This document shows, one piece after another, positions 8,096 to 15,460 of a DNA stretch of 18,026 nucleotides. The notes under the pieces were generated by a model. That model was given only the letters and a program-made list of their open reading frames with translations, was not told where the DNA came from and ran no database searches. The stretch is from NCBI GenBank assembly GCA_035760645.1, contig DASTSO010000126.1, positions 1-18,026 of the forward strand, given 5' to 3'. The DNA comes from DASSTY01 sp035760645. Lineage in GTDB: Bacteria > Gemmatimonadota > Gemmatimonadetes > Gemmatimonadales > GWC2-71-9. Made by a program: the position numbers and the translations under genes. Position 1 is the stretch's first letter. Every line of letters begins with the position of its first letter.

Positions 8096-8126
8096 TCGAA
8101 GAGCCCGGGTTGACACCCGGGCCTAC
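8096..8126 (-). repeat. REP-type element, left copy (GTAG plus hairpin)
   Basis: Read on the minus strand from 8126, it starts with GTAG, followed by the hairpin gcccgggt-gtca-acccgggc (8-bp stem, 4-base loop) and gctcttcga as a tail. It is an exact 31-base reverse complement of 8261-8291. A GTAG (or GGAG) tetranucleotide before a hairpin is the published hallmark of REP sequences linked to RAYT transposases. Confidence 0.75.
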
Positions 8127-8260
8127 AACACGTGCCACCCCGCCAAAGGCGGGGTTGGCCTCCGTCGACCGATCGAGCGCCGTGCACCGGCCCCACGGGG
8201 CCGACACACGGCGCTCCCCATTCACACGGCACCATCCACCCCGCAGGGGTGGACCAGCTG
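8127..8260. repeat. Hairpin-rich core between the two REP elements
   Basis: A 134-base core with three hairpins. The first is 8137-8155 (8 bp, loop aaa). The second is 8175-8216 (outer 10-bp stem, internal loop, inner GC stem around 8189-8202). The third is 8235-8253 (8 bp, loop gca). With the two REP arms it makes a five-hairpin unit that can also close as one long 31-bp stem. No coding frame with a recognisable product is present. Confidence 0.65.
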
Positions 8261-8291
8261 GTAGGCCCGGGTGTCAACCCGGGCTCTTCGA
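8261..8291 (+). repeat. REP-type element, right copy (GTAG plus hairpin)
   Basis: GTAG at 8261-8264 is followed by the perfect hairpin gcccgggtgtcaacccgggc (8265-8284) and the tail tcttcga. It is the exact inverse of 8096-8126, so the two GTAG ends face each other. It lies 21 bases beyond the stop of the Y1 transposase gene. A partial alternative hairpin, ccgggct/agcccgg, spans 8279-8299. Confidence 0.75.
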
Positions 8292-8311
8292 TAGCCCGGC
8301 ACCACACGAGC

Positions 8312-8764
8312 TCATTCCAACGCCCCGTGGATGTTGTATTCGATCCCATGTCGGTCGAGGAGTTCCAGGTACTCGTCGAGAAACCCGCGTTCCCGATGGT
8401 GGATCTCCTGTGTTCGGATGTACTCCCGCAGGCGCCGATCGTCTATGGGATCCACGCTGAATGCCGCGTACCCCGCTTGCCACTCGAAGCTCCGGTGCTC
8501 GGGGTAGCTCGTGCGAATCCATCGGGAGCTGTTGGCCTTGATGGCCCGGACCATCTCCGAGATGGGGAGCGTCGTCGGGCAGTCGACATATAGGTGCACG
8601 TGGTCGGCAACTCCTCCCGCGCACAGGAGACGTCCACCCTTACGTTCCGAGATCGTCGAGATCGTTCCGTAAAGCCGAGGCCTCCACCGCGGATCGAGCC
8701 ACGGTTGGCGTCGTTTGGTGGTCCACACGAAATGGACGCGCACGCAGGTGTATCGCCCCGACAT
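8312..8764 (-). CDS. REP-associated/IS200-like Y1 (HUH) transposase
   Basis: A 150-residue single-tyrosine transposase of the Y1_Tnp family. The metal-binding HUH motif is His55-Val-His57 in GGVADHVHLYVD. The nucleophile is predicted as Tyr115 in LREYIRTQEIHH, with the helper Gln119 four residues later. The usual signature WQAGYAAFSV lies between them. Length is typical and all key residues are present, so it appears intact. Y1 enzymes cut and rejoin single-stranded DNA at hairpins. RAYT members are single-copy domesticated relatives linked with REP elements, and the REP pair just beyond its stop supports that reading. The ATG at 8764 is preferred, because upstream in-frame sequence runs antisense into the next gene. 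It could instead be a plain IS200/IS605 TnpA without its accessory gene. Confidence 0.88.
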   Translation of the reverse strand: MSGRYTCVRVHFVWTTKRRQPWLDPRWRPRLYGTISTISERKGGRLLCAGGVADHVHLYVDCPTTLPISEMVRAIKANSSRWIRTSYPEHRSFEWQAGYAAFSVDPIDDRRLREYIRTQEIHHRERGFLDEYLELLDRHGIEYNIHGALE

Positions 8765-8942
8765 GGACTCATAGTGCCACGCCGTCACCCGCCCCCTGCA
8801 TCCATTCATCGCCCCCCGTATCCCCCCGCCGCGGGCGCCATTACCTTCTTTCCCGTCCCCGTCCATGCCGGCCGGCTCCGCCGTCGACGCGTTCGATGCG
8901 GCGGGCCCGTGCCGGCCGACCCCGACTCGAGCCCGACCGCCC

Positions 8943-11900
8943 ATGTCGATGTCGCTTCCGTCCGCGCTCCTCCTCCTGCTCGGCCTCGGCGCGAGCGCCG
9001 CCGCCGCCGGCGGCTTCGCGGCTCCCGCCGCCGCGCAGGCGCCCGACAGCGGCGCCGCCGGCTCCCGCACGGCCGGGCCGAAGGCGCCCTACTGGCAGCA
9101 GCAGGTCAGCTACGACATCACCGCGCGGCTCGACGAGCGCGCCGGCACGCTCGCGGGCGAGGAGCGGATCCGCTACGTCAACCGCTCGCCCGACACGCTC
9201 GAGACCTTCGCGCTGCACCTCTACCTCAACGCCTTCCGCCCCGGCTCGCGCTGGGCCGACGCGGACAGCGCCGAGGGCCGCCGGCGCTTCAACGACCTCA
9301 AGGACCCCGATTACGGCTTCAACCACGTCCGCCGCGTCCGGATCATGGGCCAGGCGGTCGAGCCGACCTATCCCTTCGCGCCCGACAGCACCGTGGTGCG
9401 CTTCGCCCTGCCGCGCCCGCTCGCGCCGGGCGACTCGCTGACGGTGGAGATGGATTGGGACGCGCGCCCCTCGACGGTGCCGCGCCGCCAGGGCCGCCAG
9501 GGCCGCCGCTTCGACTTCGCGCAGTGGTACCCGAAGGTCGTCGTCTACGACAAGCACGGCTGGGCCGAGCACCCGCTCTACCCGGCGGGCGAGTTCTACG
9601 GCGAGTTCGCCGAGTTCCGCGTCCGGCTCGACGTGCCCGAGGACCAGGTGGTGGGCTCCACCGGCGTGGCGCTTTGCGGCGATCCGGGCTGGGAGCGGGC
9701 GAATCGCGGCCCCGCCCCGATCGACTACCAGCGCGACTGGTACGGCGCCGACGTCGCGGGTGCCGCCGACTGCACCGGCGCGGAGCCCGGCTACAAGCGG
9801 ATGGTCTGGTACGCGCGCGACGTGCACCATTTCGCCATGTCGCTCAACCCCGCATACCGCTACGAGGGCGGCCGCTGGGGCGACGTGGCCGTGCACGTCC
9901 TCTACCAGCCGGGCGACGAGCGCACCTGGGGCAACGGCGTCGCCGTCAAACGGACCGAGATCGCGCTCGGCTGGCTCGACTCGCTCTACGGGAAGTTCGC
10001 CTGGCCGCAGATCACCAACGTGCACCGCATCGAGGGCGGCGGCACCGAGTTCCCGATGATGATCCACGACGGCTCGGCCGACCAGGGGCTCATCGTCCAC
10101 GAGCTCGGGCACAACTACACGATGGGCATCCTCGCCAACAACGAGTGGCGCGAGGGCTTCCTCGACGAGGGCTTCACGAGCTTCCAGACCGACTGGTTCT
10201 GGGAGCAGCACGGCCGCCCGGGCGGCTACGAGCGCACCGAGGCGGGCATGCTCCAGCTCGACCTCGAGGGCTACTCCGAGCCGACCAGCCTGGTGAGCGA
10301 GGCGTACCGCGACTTCGTCACCTACAACGTCATGATCTACAACCGCGGAGCGCTCTTCTTCCATCAGCTCCGCTACATCGTCGGCGACGACGTGATGCGC
10401 CGGATCCTGCGCACCTACTACGACCGCTGGAAGCTCAAGCACGTCGACGAGGCGGCGTTCAAGGCGGTGGCGGAGGAGGTCTCGGGGCGCGACCTCTCGA
10501 CCTTCTTCGGCCAGTGGCTGCACGCGGTCGAGCTCTACGACTACGGCGTCGGCCGCGTCCAGCGTCGCCCGATCGGGGACGGCCGCTGGCGCACGCGCGT
10601 CGAGGTGGTGCGCCACGCGGCCGGGCGCATCCCGGTCGAGGTCGCGGTGCTCAGCAAGACCGACACGGCGCTCGTCCGCGCCGAGGGGCTCGCCGAGCGC
10701 GAGTGGGTCGAGCTCGTCACCGAGGGCAAGCCGACGCGCGTCCTGGTGGACCCCCGCGTGCGCACGCACGACTGGAACATGCTCAACAACCGGCGGGACT
10801 TCGGCTTCAAGTGGGGCGAGCTCGTCGGCATCGAGCCCGGGACGGAGCTCTACGTCCACCCCTACTTCAAGACCCGCTCGGCCCGCGACCACTACACGCT
10901 GGGGTTCCAGCCGCTCGCCTGGTACAACGACGCGGGTGGCCTCACCTTCGGCGGCCGGGTGCGCGGCGACTATCTTGGCCGCTACGACCAGAACGACCTC
11001 TGGATCTCCGCGAGCACCGGGCTCGCGAACCCCGGTGCCGAAGCCGACGCGAAGGACGTGGACTTCCTCGCGCGCGTGCGGAACCCGCGCTTCCTGCGCG
11101 CGCCGAACCTGTCGCAGAGCTTCGAAGCGTTCTCGTTCGAGGGCCGCTACGGCGCCCGCATCGCGGTGGACTGGAGCCGCCGCCCGCACCTGGGCTTCGG
11201 GCCCGCCTACTCGACGGGCCTCTCGCTCCAGTGGGTGCGAACCGACGACCTCCGCTACCTCGACCCGGGCCGCTGGGAGCCCGCCGGCACCGTCGAGCTG
11301 CAGTGGGCGAGCGGCGTGACGAAGAGCACGGAGACGTGGGACCTCGCCTTCCGCGAGTCCGTCGGCGGCGGCCTCGCCTACGGCCGCACCGGCATCGTCC
11401 CGCCACCGACCGGCGACGCCACGGGAAGCGAGCTCTACTTCCGCGGTACCCTCGAGGCCACCGCCAAGGGGAGCCTGGGCGCGGGCTTCGACCTGGGCGT
11501 GCGCGGCTTCGGCGGCCTGGTGCAGATGAAGGACGACGCGGTCCGGCAGCGGCGCATCTATCTCGGCGGCTCCGACCCGTATGCGACGCTGTACAACCCC
11601 TTCCTCCGCTCGCGCGGCGCGCTGTTCAACCGCAACAACGTCTTCTACCACGATCCGGGCGACGCGAACCTGCGCGGCTTCGCCCCGAGCGTGAGCGGGA
11701 CCTACGCCGTCGCCCTGAACGCCGAGCTCGCGAAGACGCTCCTCGCCCGCCCGCGGGCCACGCTCTTCCGCAGCGTCGCCCTCGCGCTCTTCGGCGACGT
11801 GGCCGTCTCCGATGCGGACGTGGCCGTGCCCGGGGGCCTCGGCGACGACGCGAACCTCTTCGGCGACGCCGGCGTCGGCCTCCGCGCCGAGCACCGCATC

Positions 11901-12029
11901 GGCAACACCGTGTTCACGACCCGGGTGGACTTCCCGCTCTACGTGAGCCGCGCCATCCTCGCGCGGGACGGCCACCCGGACGAGTCGGCCGGCTTCCGCT
12001 GGCAGTTCAGCTTCCAGCCGGCGTTCTAG
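8943..12029 (+). CDS. M1-family metallopeptidase with C-terminal outer-membrane beta-barrel-like domain
   Basis: A 1028-residue protein. Residues about 1-33 are a Sec signal peptide ending AAAQ. Residues about 50-560 are an M1 peptidase: the substrate-side motif GGGTEFPMM, zinc site His386-Glu-Leu-Gly-His390 with Glu409 in FLDEGF (exact HEXXH-18-E spacing), and probable catalytic Tyr466 in YNRGALFF. After a linker, residues about 660-1028 have alternating strands rich in Tyr, Arg and Gly. LRGF (910-913) resembles the Omp85 loop-6 RGF/RGY signature, and the protein ends in WQFSFQPAF with a terminal Phe, the usual outer-membrane insertion signal. It probably cleaves N-terminal residues from peptides at the outer membrane. 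M1 enzymes are usually 600-900 residues without a barrel. The start is placed at 8943 to give a clean signal peptide; ATG 8865 is possible. No clear ribosome site is seen. Confidence 0.9.
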   Translation: MSMSLPSALLLLLGLGASAAAAGGFAAPAAAQAPDSGAAGSRTAGPKAPYWQQQVSYDITARLDERAGTLAGEERIRYVNRSPDTLETFALHLYLNAFRPGSRWADADSAEGRRRFNDLKDPDYGFNHVRRVRIMGQAVEPTYPFAPDSTVVRFALPRPLAPGDSLTVEMDWDARPSTVPRRQGRQGRRFDFAQWYPKVVVYDKHGWAEHPLYPAGEFYGEFAEFRVRLDVPEDQVVGSTGVALCGDPGWERANRGPAPIDYQRDWYGADVAGAADCTGAEPGYKRMVWYARDVHHFAMSLNPAYRYEGGRWGDVAVHVLYQPGDERTWGNGVAVKRTEIALGWLDSLYGKFAWPQITNVHRIEGGGTEFPMMIHDGSADQGLIVHELGHNYTMGILANNEWREGFLDEGFTSFQTDWFWEQHGRPGGYERTEAGMLQLDLEGYSEPTSLVSEAYRDFVTYNVMIYNRGALFFHQLRYIVGDDVMRRILRTYYDRWKLKHVDEAAFKAVAEEVSGRDLSTFFGQWLHAVELYDYGVGRVQRRPIGDGRWRTRVEVVRHAAGRIPVEVAVLSKTDTALVRAEGLAEREWVELVTEGKPTRVLVDPRVRTHDWNMLNNRRDFGFKWGELVGIEPGTELYVHPYFKTRSARDHYTLGFQPLAWYNDAGGLTFGGRVRGDYLGRYDQNDLWISASTGLANPGAEADAKDVDFLARVRNPRFLRAPNLSQSFEAFSFEGRYGARIAVDWSRRPHLGFGPAYSTGLSLQWVRTDDLRYLDPGRWEPAGTVELQWASGVTKSTETWDLAFRESVGGGLAYGRTGIVPPPTGDATGSELYFRGTLEATAKGSLGAGFDLGVRGFGGLVQMKDDAVRQRRIYLGGSDPYATLYNPFLRSRGALFNRNNVFYHDPGDANLRGFAPSVSGTYAVALNAELAKTLLARPRATLFRSVALALFGDVAVSDADVAVPGGLGDDANLFGDAGVGLRAEHRIGNTVFTTRVDFPLYVSRAILARDGHPDESAGFRWQFSFQPAF

Positions 12030-12045
12030 GCGGGAGGGCGGCAGA

Positions 12046-12077
12046 GGCGGGACGGCGGGAGGTCCCGCCGTTCCGCC
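12046..12077 (+). terminator. Hairpin after the M1 peptidase gene
   Basis: The arms ggcgggacggcggga (12046-12060) and tcccgccgttccgcc (12063-12077) pair over 15 bp with one G-T pair, around a two-base loop that would open slightly. It lies 17 bases after the peptidase stop. No T-run follows. It probably ends or protects the peptidase message before the new promoter-like signal at 12086. Confidence 0.6.
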
Positions 12078-12085
12078 TGGTCCGT

Positions 12086-12091
12086 TATACT
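12086..12091 (+). promoter_or_regulatory. -10-like element seven bases before the ferredoxin start
   Basis: TATACT matches the -10 consensus at five of six positions and is the only such AT-rich hexamer nearby. The ATG at 12099 follows after seven bases with no ribosome site between, again fitting leaderless translation. No good -35 is visible, because the hairpin arm occupies that position. Confidence 0.4.
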
Positions 12092-12098
12092 CCCCGCG

Positions 12099-12677
12099 AT
12101 GCCTTCCTTGTACGATCAGGGCGACCGGCGCGGCTTTCTGCGAGCGGGGCTCGACCGGTGGGTGAAGAAGCTGGTCGAGCAGACCGAGGAGCGGGTGACG
12201 CTGCGCCGCTACTACCGGCCCCCGGGCGCGCTGCCCGAGGTCGGCTTCCTCGCGGCCTGCACCCGCTGCGGCAAGTGCGAGGAGGCGTGCCCGAGCGACG
12301 CGATCCGCCTGGTGCCGAAGTCGGGCGGGCTCGCGCAGGGCACGCCCTACCTCGATCCGCGGCTCCAGCCGTGCACCGTTTGCGCCGACATGCCGTGCGT
12401 CGAGGTCTGTCCGACCGGGGCGCTCACGCCGCCCGCGGACGGCTGGGCGGGCGTCCGGCTCGGGGACGTCACCTTCCTCCCCGAGCGGTGCGTCACCTTC
12501 CGGGGCGTCGCCTGCGGCGTCTGCGCGGCCGCCTGTCCCGTGGGCGAGGCCGCGCTCGCGATCGACGAGGGCGGCCACCCCGTGCTGCGGCGCGAGGGAT
12601 GCGTGGGCTGCGGCCTCTGCGTCCGGTCATGCATCACGGCGCCGTCCTCCTTCGAACTCTCTCTTGTGGAACGCTAG
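12099..12677 (+). CDS. Four-cluster [4Fe-4S] ferredoxin, NapG/NapF/MauM-like
   Basis: A 192-residue iron-sulfur protein with sixteen ligand cysteines in four groups: Cys54/57/60/64, Cys92/95/100/104, Cys131/139/142/146 and Cys168/171/174/178. Each group is of ferredoxin type, mostly ending C-P. Four [4Fe-4S] clusters are expected, forming an electron wire. Size and spacing resemble the NapG/MauM family and the shorter NapF. The N-terminus has RRGFLRAG, like a twin-arginine motif, but the next residues (LDRWVKKLVEQ) are charged rather than hydrophobic. Export by Tat is therefore doubtful and a cytoplasmic place is likelier. No nitrate reductase, quinol oxidase or other redox partner is encoded nearby. 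The stop is directly followed by the cupin ATG. Confidence 0.85.
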   Translation: MPSLYDQGDRRGFLRAGLDRWVKKLVEQTEERVTLRRYYRPPGALPEVGFLAACTRCGKCEEACPSDAIRLVPKSGGLAQGTPYLDPRLQPCTVCADMPCVEVCPTGALTPPADGWAGVRLGDVTFLPERCVTFRGVACGVCAAACPVGEAALAIDEGGHPVLRREGCVGCGLCVRSCITAPSSFELSLVER

Positions 12678-13076
12678 ATGTCCTCGACTTCGTCGCCGTC
12701 CCCCGCGCCCTCGGGCTCGCTCTACTCGCAGCCCGTCCCGTTCCGGGTCGACAAGCCGTGGGGCTACGAGCTCGTCTGGGCCCGCACCGATCGCTACGTC
12801 GGCAAGCTGCTGCACGTGAAGGCGGGCCACGTCCTGAGTCTGCAGTACCACAACCGCAAGGACGAGACGATGCACGTGCTCGCGGGCGAGCTGATCCTGC
12901 GCACCCAGCCGGGCGACGTGCTCGAGGCCCGGGCGTTCCGCGCGGGGGAGAGCGTGCACATCCCCGCCGGGCTCATCCACCAGATCGAGGCGGTCGTCGA
13001 CAGCGACGTGCTCGAGGCCTCCACCCCCGAGCTCGACGACCTCGTCCGCCTCACCGATCGCTACGGGAGACGCTGA
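12678..13076 (+). CDS. Mannose-6-phosphate isomerase type II-like cupin
   Basis: A 132-residue single-domain cupin. It has the sequence style of the C-terminal half of bifunctional ManC/AlgA: KPWGYE near residue 26, LSLQYHNRKDETMHVLAGE (metal-binding His and Glu of cupin motif 1), HIPAGLIHQIEA (motif 2) and the end pattern STPELDDLVRLTDRYGR. It probably isomerises fructose-6-phosphate and mannose-6-phosphate, or a related sugar phosphate, in the cytoplasm. It starts directly after the ferredoxin stop and ends two bases before the nucleotidyltransferase GTG. The pair is probably co-translated and may do together what ManC does in one chain. Stand-alone cupins of this type are often only annotated by similarity, so the substrate is unproven. 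Confidence 0.82.
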   Translation: MSSTSSPSPAPSGSLYSQPVPFRVDKPWGYELVWARTDRYVGKLLHVKAGHVLSLQYHNRKDETMHVLAGELILRTQPGDVLEARAFRAGESVHIPAGLIHQIEAVVDSDVLEASTPELDDLVRLTDRYGRR

Positions 13077-13078
13077 TC

Positions 13079-14059
13079 GTGCAAGTGATCATCCCGCTCG
13101 CGGGGAAGGGGACCCGCCTCCGGCCGCACACGCACCTCACGCCGAAGCCGCTGCTCAAGGTGGCGGGCCGGCCCGTCATGGACTGGGTGATGGACCGGCT
13201 CGAGGGGCTCGACATCGAGGAGCTGATCTTCATCACCGGCCACCTCAAGGAGGCGGTCGAGCAGTACGCCACGTCGCGCTATCCGATTCCGTCGCGCTAC
13301 GTCGAGCAGAAGGTCCAGGACGGCACGGCGGGCGCCGTGAACCTCGCGCGGCCCTACGTGCGCGGCCCGGTGCTGATCATCTTCGTGGACACGGTCTTCG
13401 AGGCCGATCTCACGCTGATCAACCGCACCGACGCCGACGGGATCATCTGGGCCAAGGAGGTCGAGGACTACCAGCGCTTCGGCGTGGTCGTCACCGACGC
13501 CGCGGGCTACATGACGCGGATCGTCGAGAAGCCGACGGAGCCGATCTCGAAGCTCGCCAACATCGGCCTCTACTACATCCGCGACGTCGAGGCGCTGTGG
13601 CGGGGGATCGACTGGACGCTCTCCCAGCCGACGAACAAGGGCGAGTATTACCTGACGGACGCCTTCCAGCACATGATCGAGCACGGGAAGCGGATCCTCG
13701 CGGCCGAGGTCGGCGGCTGGTACGACTGCGGCGAGATGGGGACGTTCCTCGAGTCGAACGAGATCCTGCTGAAGCAGGGCGCGGCGCGCTGCCCCGCCGT
13801 CGGGCCCGACGTCACGGTGCGCGAGCCGGTGCTGATCGAGGACGGCGTCGTCCTCGAGCGCTGCACGGTGGGGCCCAACGTGACGATCGAGACCGGTACC
13901 CGCATCGCCGACAGCACGGTCGAGCACGCCCTCGTCGGCCGCAACTGCCGGATCACCAACGCCACGCTCCGCCAGGCGATGCTCGGCCAGCACGTGACGA
14001 TCGACCGCTTCCAGGGCGGGGCCACGCTGGGGGACCACAGCGAGGTGCGCGGGGCCTGA
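13079..14059 (+). CDS. Sugar-1-phosphate nucleotidyltransferase (RmlA/ManC-type fold)
   Basis: A 326-residue enzyme that should join a sugar-1-phosphate to a nucleotide, giving an NDP-sugar and pyrophosphate. It begins with the nucleotide-binding pattern IIPLAGKGTRLRPHTHLTPKPLL. It has the metal Asp in IIFVDTVF, RIVEKPTEPIS, NIGLYYI and the GWYDCGEMGT sugar-binding stretch. Residues about 240-326 show imperfect hexapeptide repeats (V-I-E-D-G-V-V-L and similar), so a short left-handed helix domain is likely. The GTG at 13079 has GGGAG nine bases upstream. A cupin of phosphomannose-isomerase type directly upstream hints at GDP-mannose, but the sequence alone also fits dTDP-glucose or UDP-sugar synthesis. 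The product would feed lipopolysaccharide, capsule or glycan synthesis. No clear terminator follows. Confidence 0.85.
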   Translation: MQVIIPLAGKGTRLRPHTHLTPKPLLKVAGRPVMDWVMDRLEGLDIEELIFITGHLKEAVEQYATSRYPIPSRYVEQKVQDGTAGAVNLARPYVRGPVLIIFVDTVFEADLTLINRTDADGIIWAKEVEDYQRFGVVVTDAAGYMTRIVEKPTEPISKLANIGLYYIRDVEALWRGIDWTLSQPTNKGEYYLTDAFQHMIEHGKRILAAEVGGWYDCGEMGTFLESNEILLKQGAARCPAVGPDVTVREPVLIEDGVVLERCTVGPNVTIETGTRIADSTVEHALVGRNCRITNATLRQAMLGQHVTIDRFQGGATLGDHSEVRGA

Positions 14060-14117
14060 GTCGCACGGCGTCCGGTCCCGGATCCCGGCCACGGCGTCGG
14101 GCGCGTCACGAGCGCGC

Positions 14118-14146
14118 TTGACGCCGTTTCCGAACCGGGCATTACT
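14118..14146 (+). promoter_or_regulatory. Predicted promoter of the lyase-peptidase-ligase unit (leaderless layout)
   Basis: TTGACG (14118-14123), a 17-base spacer and ATTACT (14141-14146) lie six bases before the ATG at 14153. The expected transcription start falls on that ATG. The -35 is strong and the -10 is weak. No ribosome site is present. The spacing is the same as in the atp promoter. Confidence 0.5.
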
Positions 14147-14152
14147 TGGATC

Positions 14153-15460
14153 ATGACCGCCCCCGACCTCGTCTACGACTGGAACCGCCGCGGCACCGCG
14201 TTCGACTACCGCACCGCGCGCGTCCAGCTGCACGACGATACGCTGCGCGACGGGCTCCAGAGCCCCTCGGCGGTGGATCCGCCGATGGACACGAAGCGGC
14301 GCCTGCTCCACCTCATGGCCGAGCTCGGGATCGAGTCGGCCAACCTCGGCTTCCCGGCCGCGGGGCCGCACATGACGGAGCAGGTCGAGGCGCTCGCCCG
14401 CGAGATCGTCGCCGCGCGCCTCCCGCTCCAGGCCGGCGCCGTCGCCCGCCTGCGGGTGGAGGACGTGGAGGCGATCGCCCTCCTCGCGGAGGCGACGGGG
14501 TGCGTGCTCGAGGTGGCGGCCTTCGCCGGCGCCTCCGACGTCCGGATGGAGGCCGAGGGGTGGACGCTCGACGAGCTCCTCCGGATGAGCGAGGCGGCGA
14601 TCGGCGCCGCGGCGCGGCTGGGGCTGCCGGTGATGTTCGTCGTCGAGGACGCGAGCCGCGCCCGCCCCGAGACGCTCGCCGCGCTCTACGGGCACGCCAT
14701 CGCCCACGGCGCGCGGCGGCTCTGTCTCACCGACACCGCCGGCGCCGCCACGCCCGGCGGCGTGGACCGCCTCGTGCGCTTCGTGCGCGACGAGGTGATC
14801 CGCCCCTCGGGCCAGGCGATCCTTCTCGACTGGCACGGCCACCGCGACCGCGGGCTGGCCATCGCCAACTGCCTCGCCGCCGTCGAGGCGGGCGTGGACC
14901 GGGTGCACGCCACCGCGCTGGGCGTCGGCGAGCGCGCCGGCAACGCCGAGATGGACATCCTCCTCGCCAACCTGGCCGTCCTCGGCGCGCCGCGCGGCGA
15001 CCTCACCCGGCTCATCGATTACTGCCACCTCGTCGCCGAGGCGCTGGGGCTGCCGATCGCCTACAACTACCCCGTCGTCGGCGCGGACGCCTTCACCACC
15101 GCGGCCGGCGTGCACGCCGCGGCGGTCGTCAAGGCGCTCGAGAAGGGCGGCGAGGCGCTCGCCGACCGCGTCTACTCGAGCCTGCCGGCGGCGGAGTTCG
15201 GCCTGGTGCAGCGGATCGTGATCTCGCCGGTGTCGGGCCACGCCAACGTGCGCTACTGGCTCCAGCAGCACGGCTACGATCCCACCGACCACGTGCTCGT
15301 CGAGGCGCTCCTCGCCGAGGCGAAGCGCCACGACCGCGTGCTCTCGATCAACGAGTGCTACCGCGTCGTGACCGAGGCCCTCTACCGGCGCGAGACGGAC
15401 AGCCCCGCGCTGGCGCTGCCGGTCGCCCCCTCCGCCCTGGAGTCCGATGAGCAGCCCTGA
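14153..15460 (+). CDS. HMG-CoA lyase / isopropylmalate-homocitrate synthase family enzyme (DRE-TIM)
   Basis: A 435-residue enzyme of the DRE-TIM metallolyase superfamily, which makes or breaks C-C bonds next to acyl-CoA or 2-oxo acids with a divalent metal. The signature DDTLRDGLQ lies at about 28-36 (catalytic Arg32, metal Asp29). CLTDTAGAATP is present, the metal pair is His228-Gly-His230 in WHGHRDRGLAIANC, and GVGERAGNAEMD follows. The TIM barrel fills residues about 20-300, and a helical lid domain is expected to about 430. The regulatory LeuA dimer domain is absent, so feedback control of the leucine type is unlikely. The exact substrate cannot be read from sequence: isopropylmalate, citramalate, homocitrate or a new compound are all possible. 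The ATG at 14153 fits the leaderless promoter. The coding end overlaps the DUF885 gene by 14 bases. Confidence 0.85.
   Translation: MTAPDLVYDWNRRGTAFDYRTARVQLHDDTLRDGLQSPSAVDPPMDTKRRLLHLMAELGIESANLGFPAAGPHMTEQVEALAREIVAARLPLQAGAVARLRVEDVEAIALLAEATGCVLEVAAFAGASDVRMEAEGWTLDELLRMSEAAIGAAARLGLPVMFVVEDASRARPETLAALYGHAIAHGARRLCLTDTAGAATPGGVDRLVRFVRDEVIRPSGQAILLDWHGHRDRGLAIANCLAAVEAGVDRVHATALGVGERAGNAEMDILLANLAVLGAPRGDLTRLIDYCHLVAEALGLPIAYNYPVVGADAFTTAAGVHAAAVVKALEKGGEALADRVYSSLPAAEFGLVQRIVISPVSGHANVRYWLQQHGYDPTDHVLVEALLAEAKRHDRVLSINECYRVVTEALYRRETDSPALALPVAPSALESDEQP

Noticed and set aside
8096..8291. Possible CRISPR array or Rho-independent terminator series
   Set aside because: There are only two repeat copies, in inverted orientation, with no regular spacers. 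The GTAG-hairpin form next to a Y1 transposase fits REP elements better.
8865..8942. N-terminal extension of the M1 peptidase from ATG 8865
   Set aside because: The extra 26 residues (Ala, Pro, Arg-rich) would sit before the signal peptide and have no ribosome site. The start at 8943 gives a normal signal peptide.
8841..12578. A 1245-codon antisense frame opposite the M1 peptidase
   Set aside because: Composition is that of a shadow frame (Val, Ala, Glu, Arg, His), with no domain, while the opposite strand carries a complete metallopeptidase.
8594..14059. An 1821-codon plus-strand frame spanning peptidase, ferredoxin and cupin genes
   Set aside because: Only its last 326 codons, from the GTG at 13079, encode a recognisable protein. 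The rest is out of frame with the motif-bearing genes.
13061..15331. A 756-codon antisense frame opposite the nucleotidyltransferase and lyase genes
   Set aside because: It has no recognisable motif and no ribosome site, and it covers two well-supported genes on the other strand.
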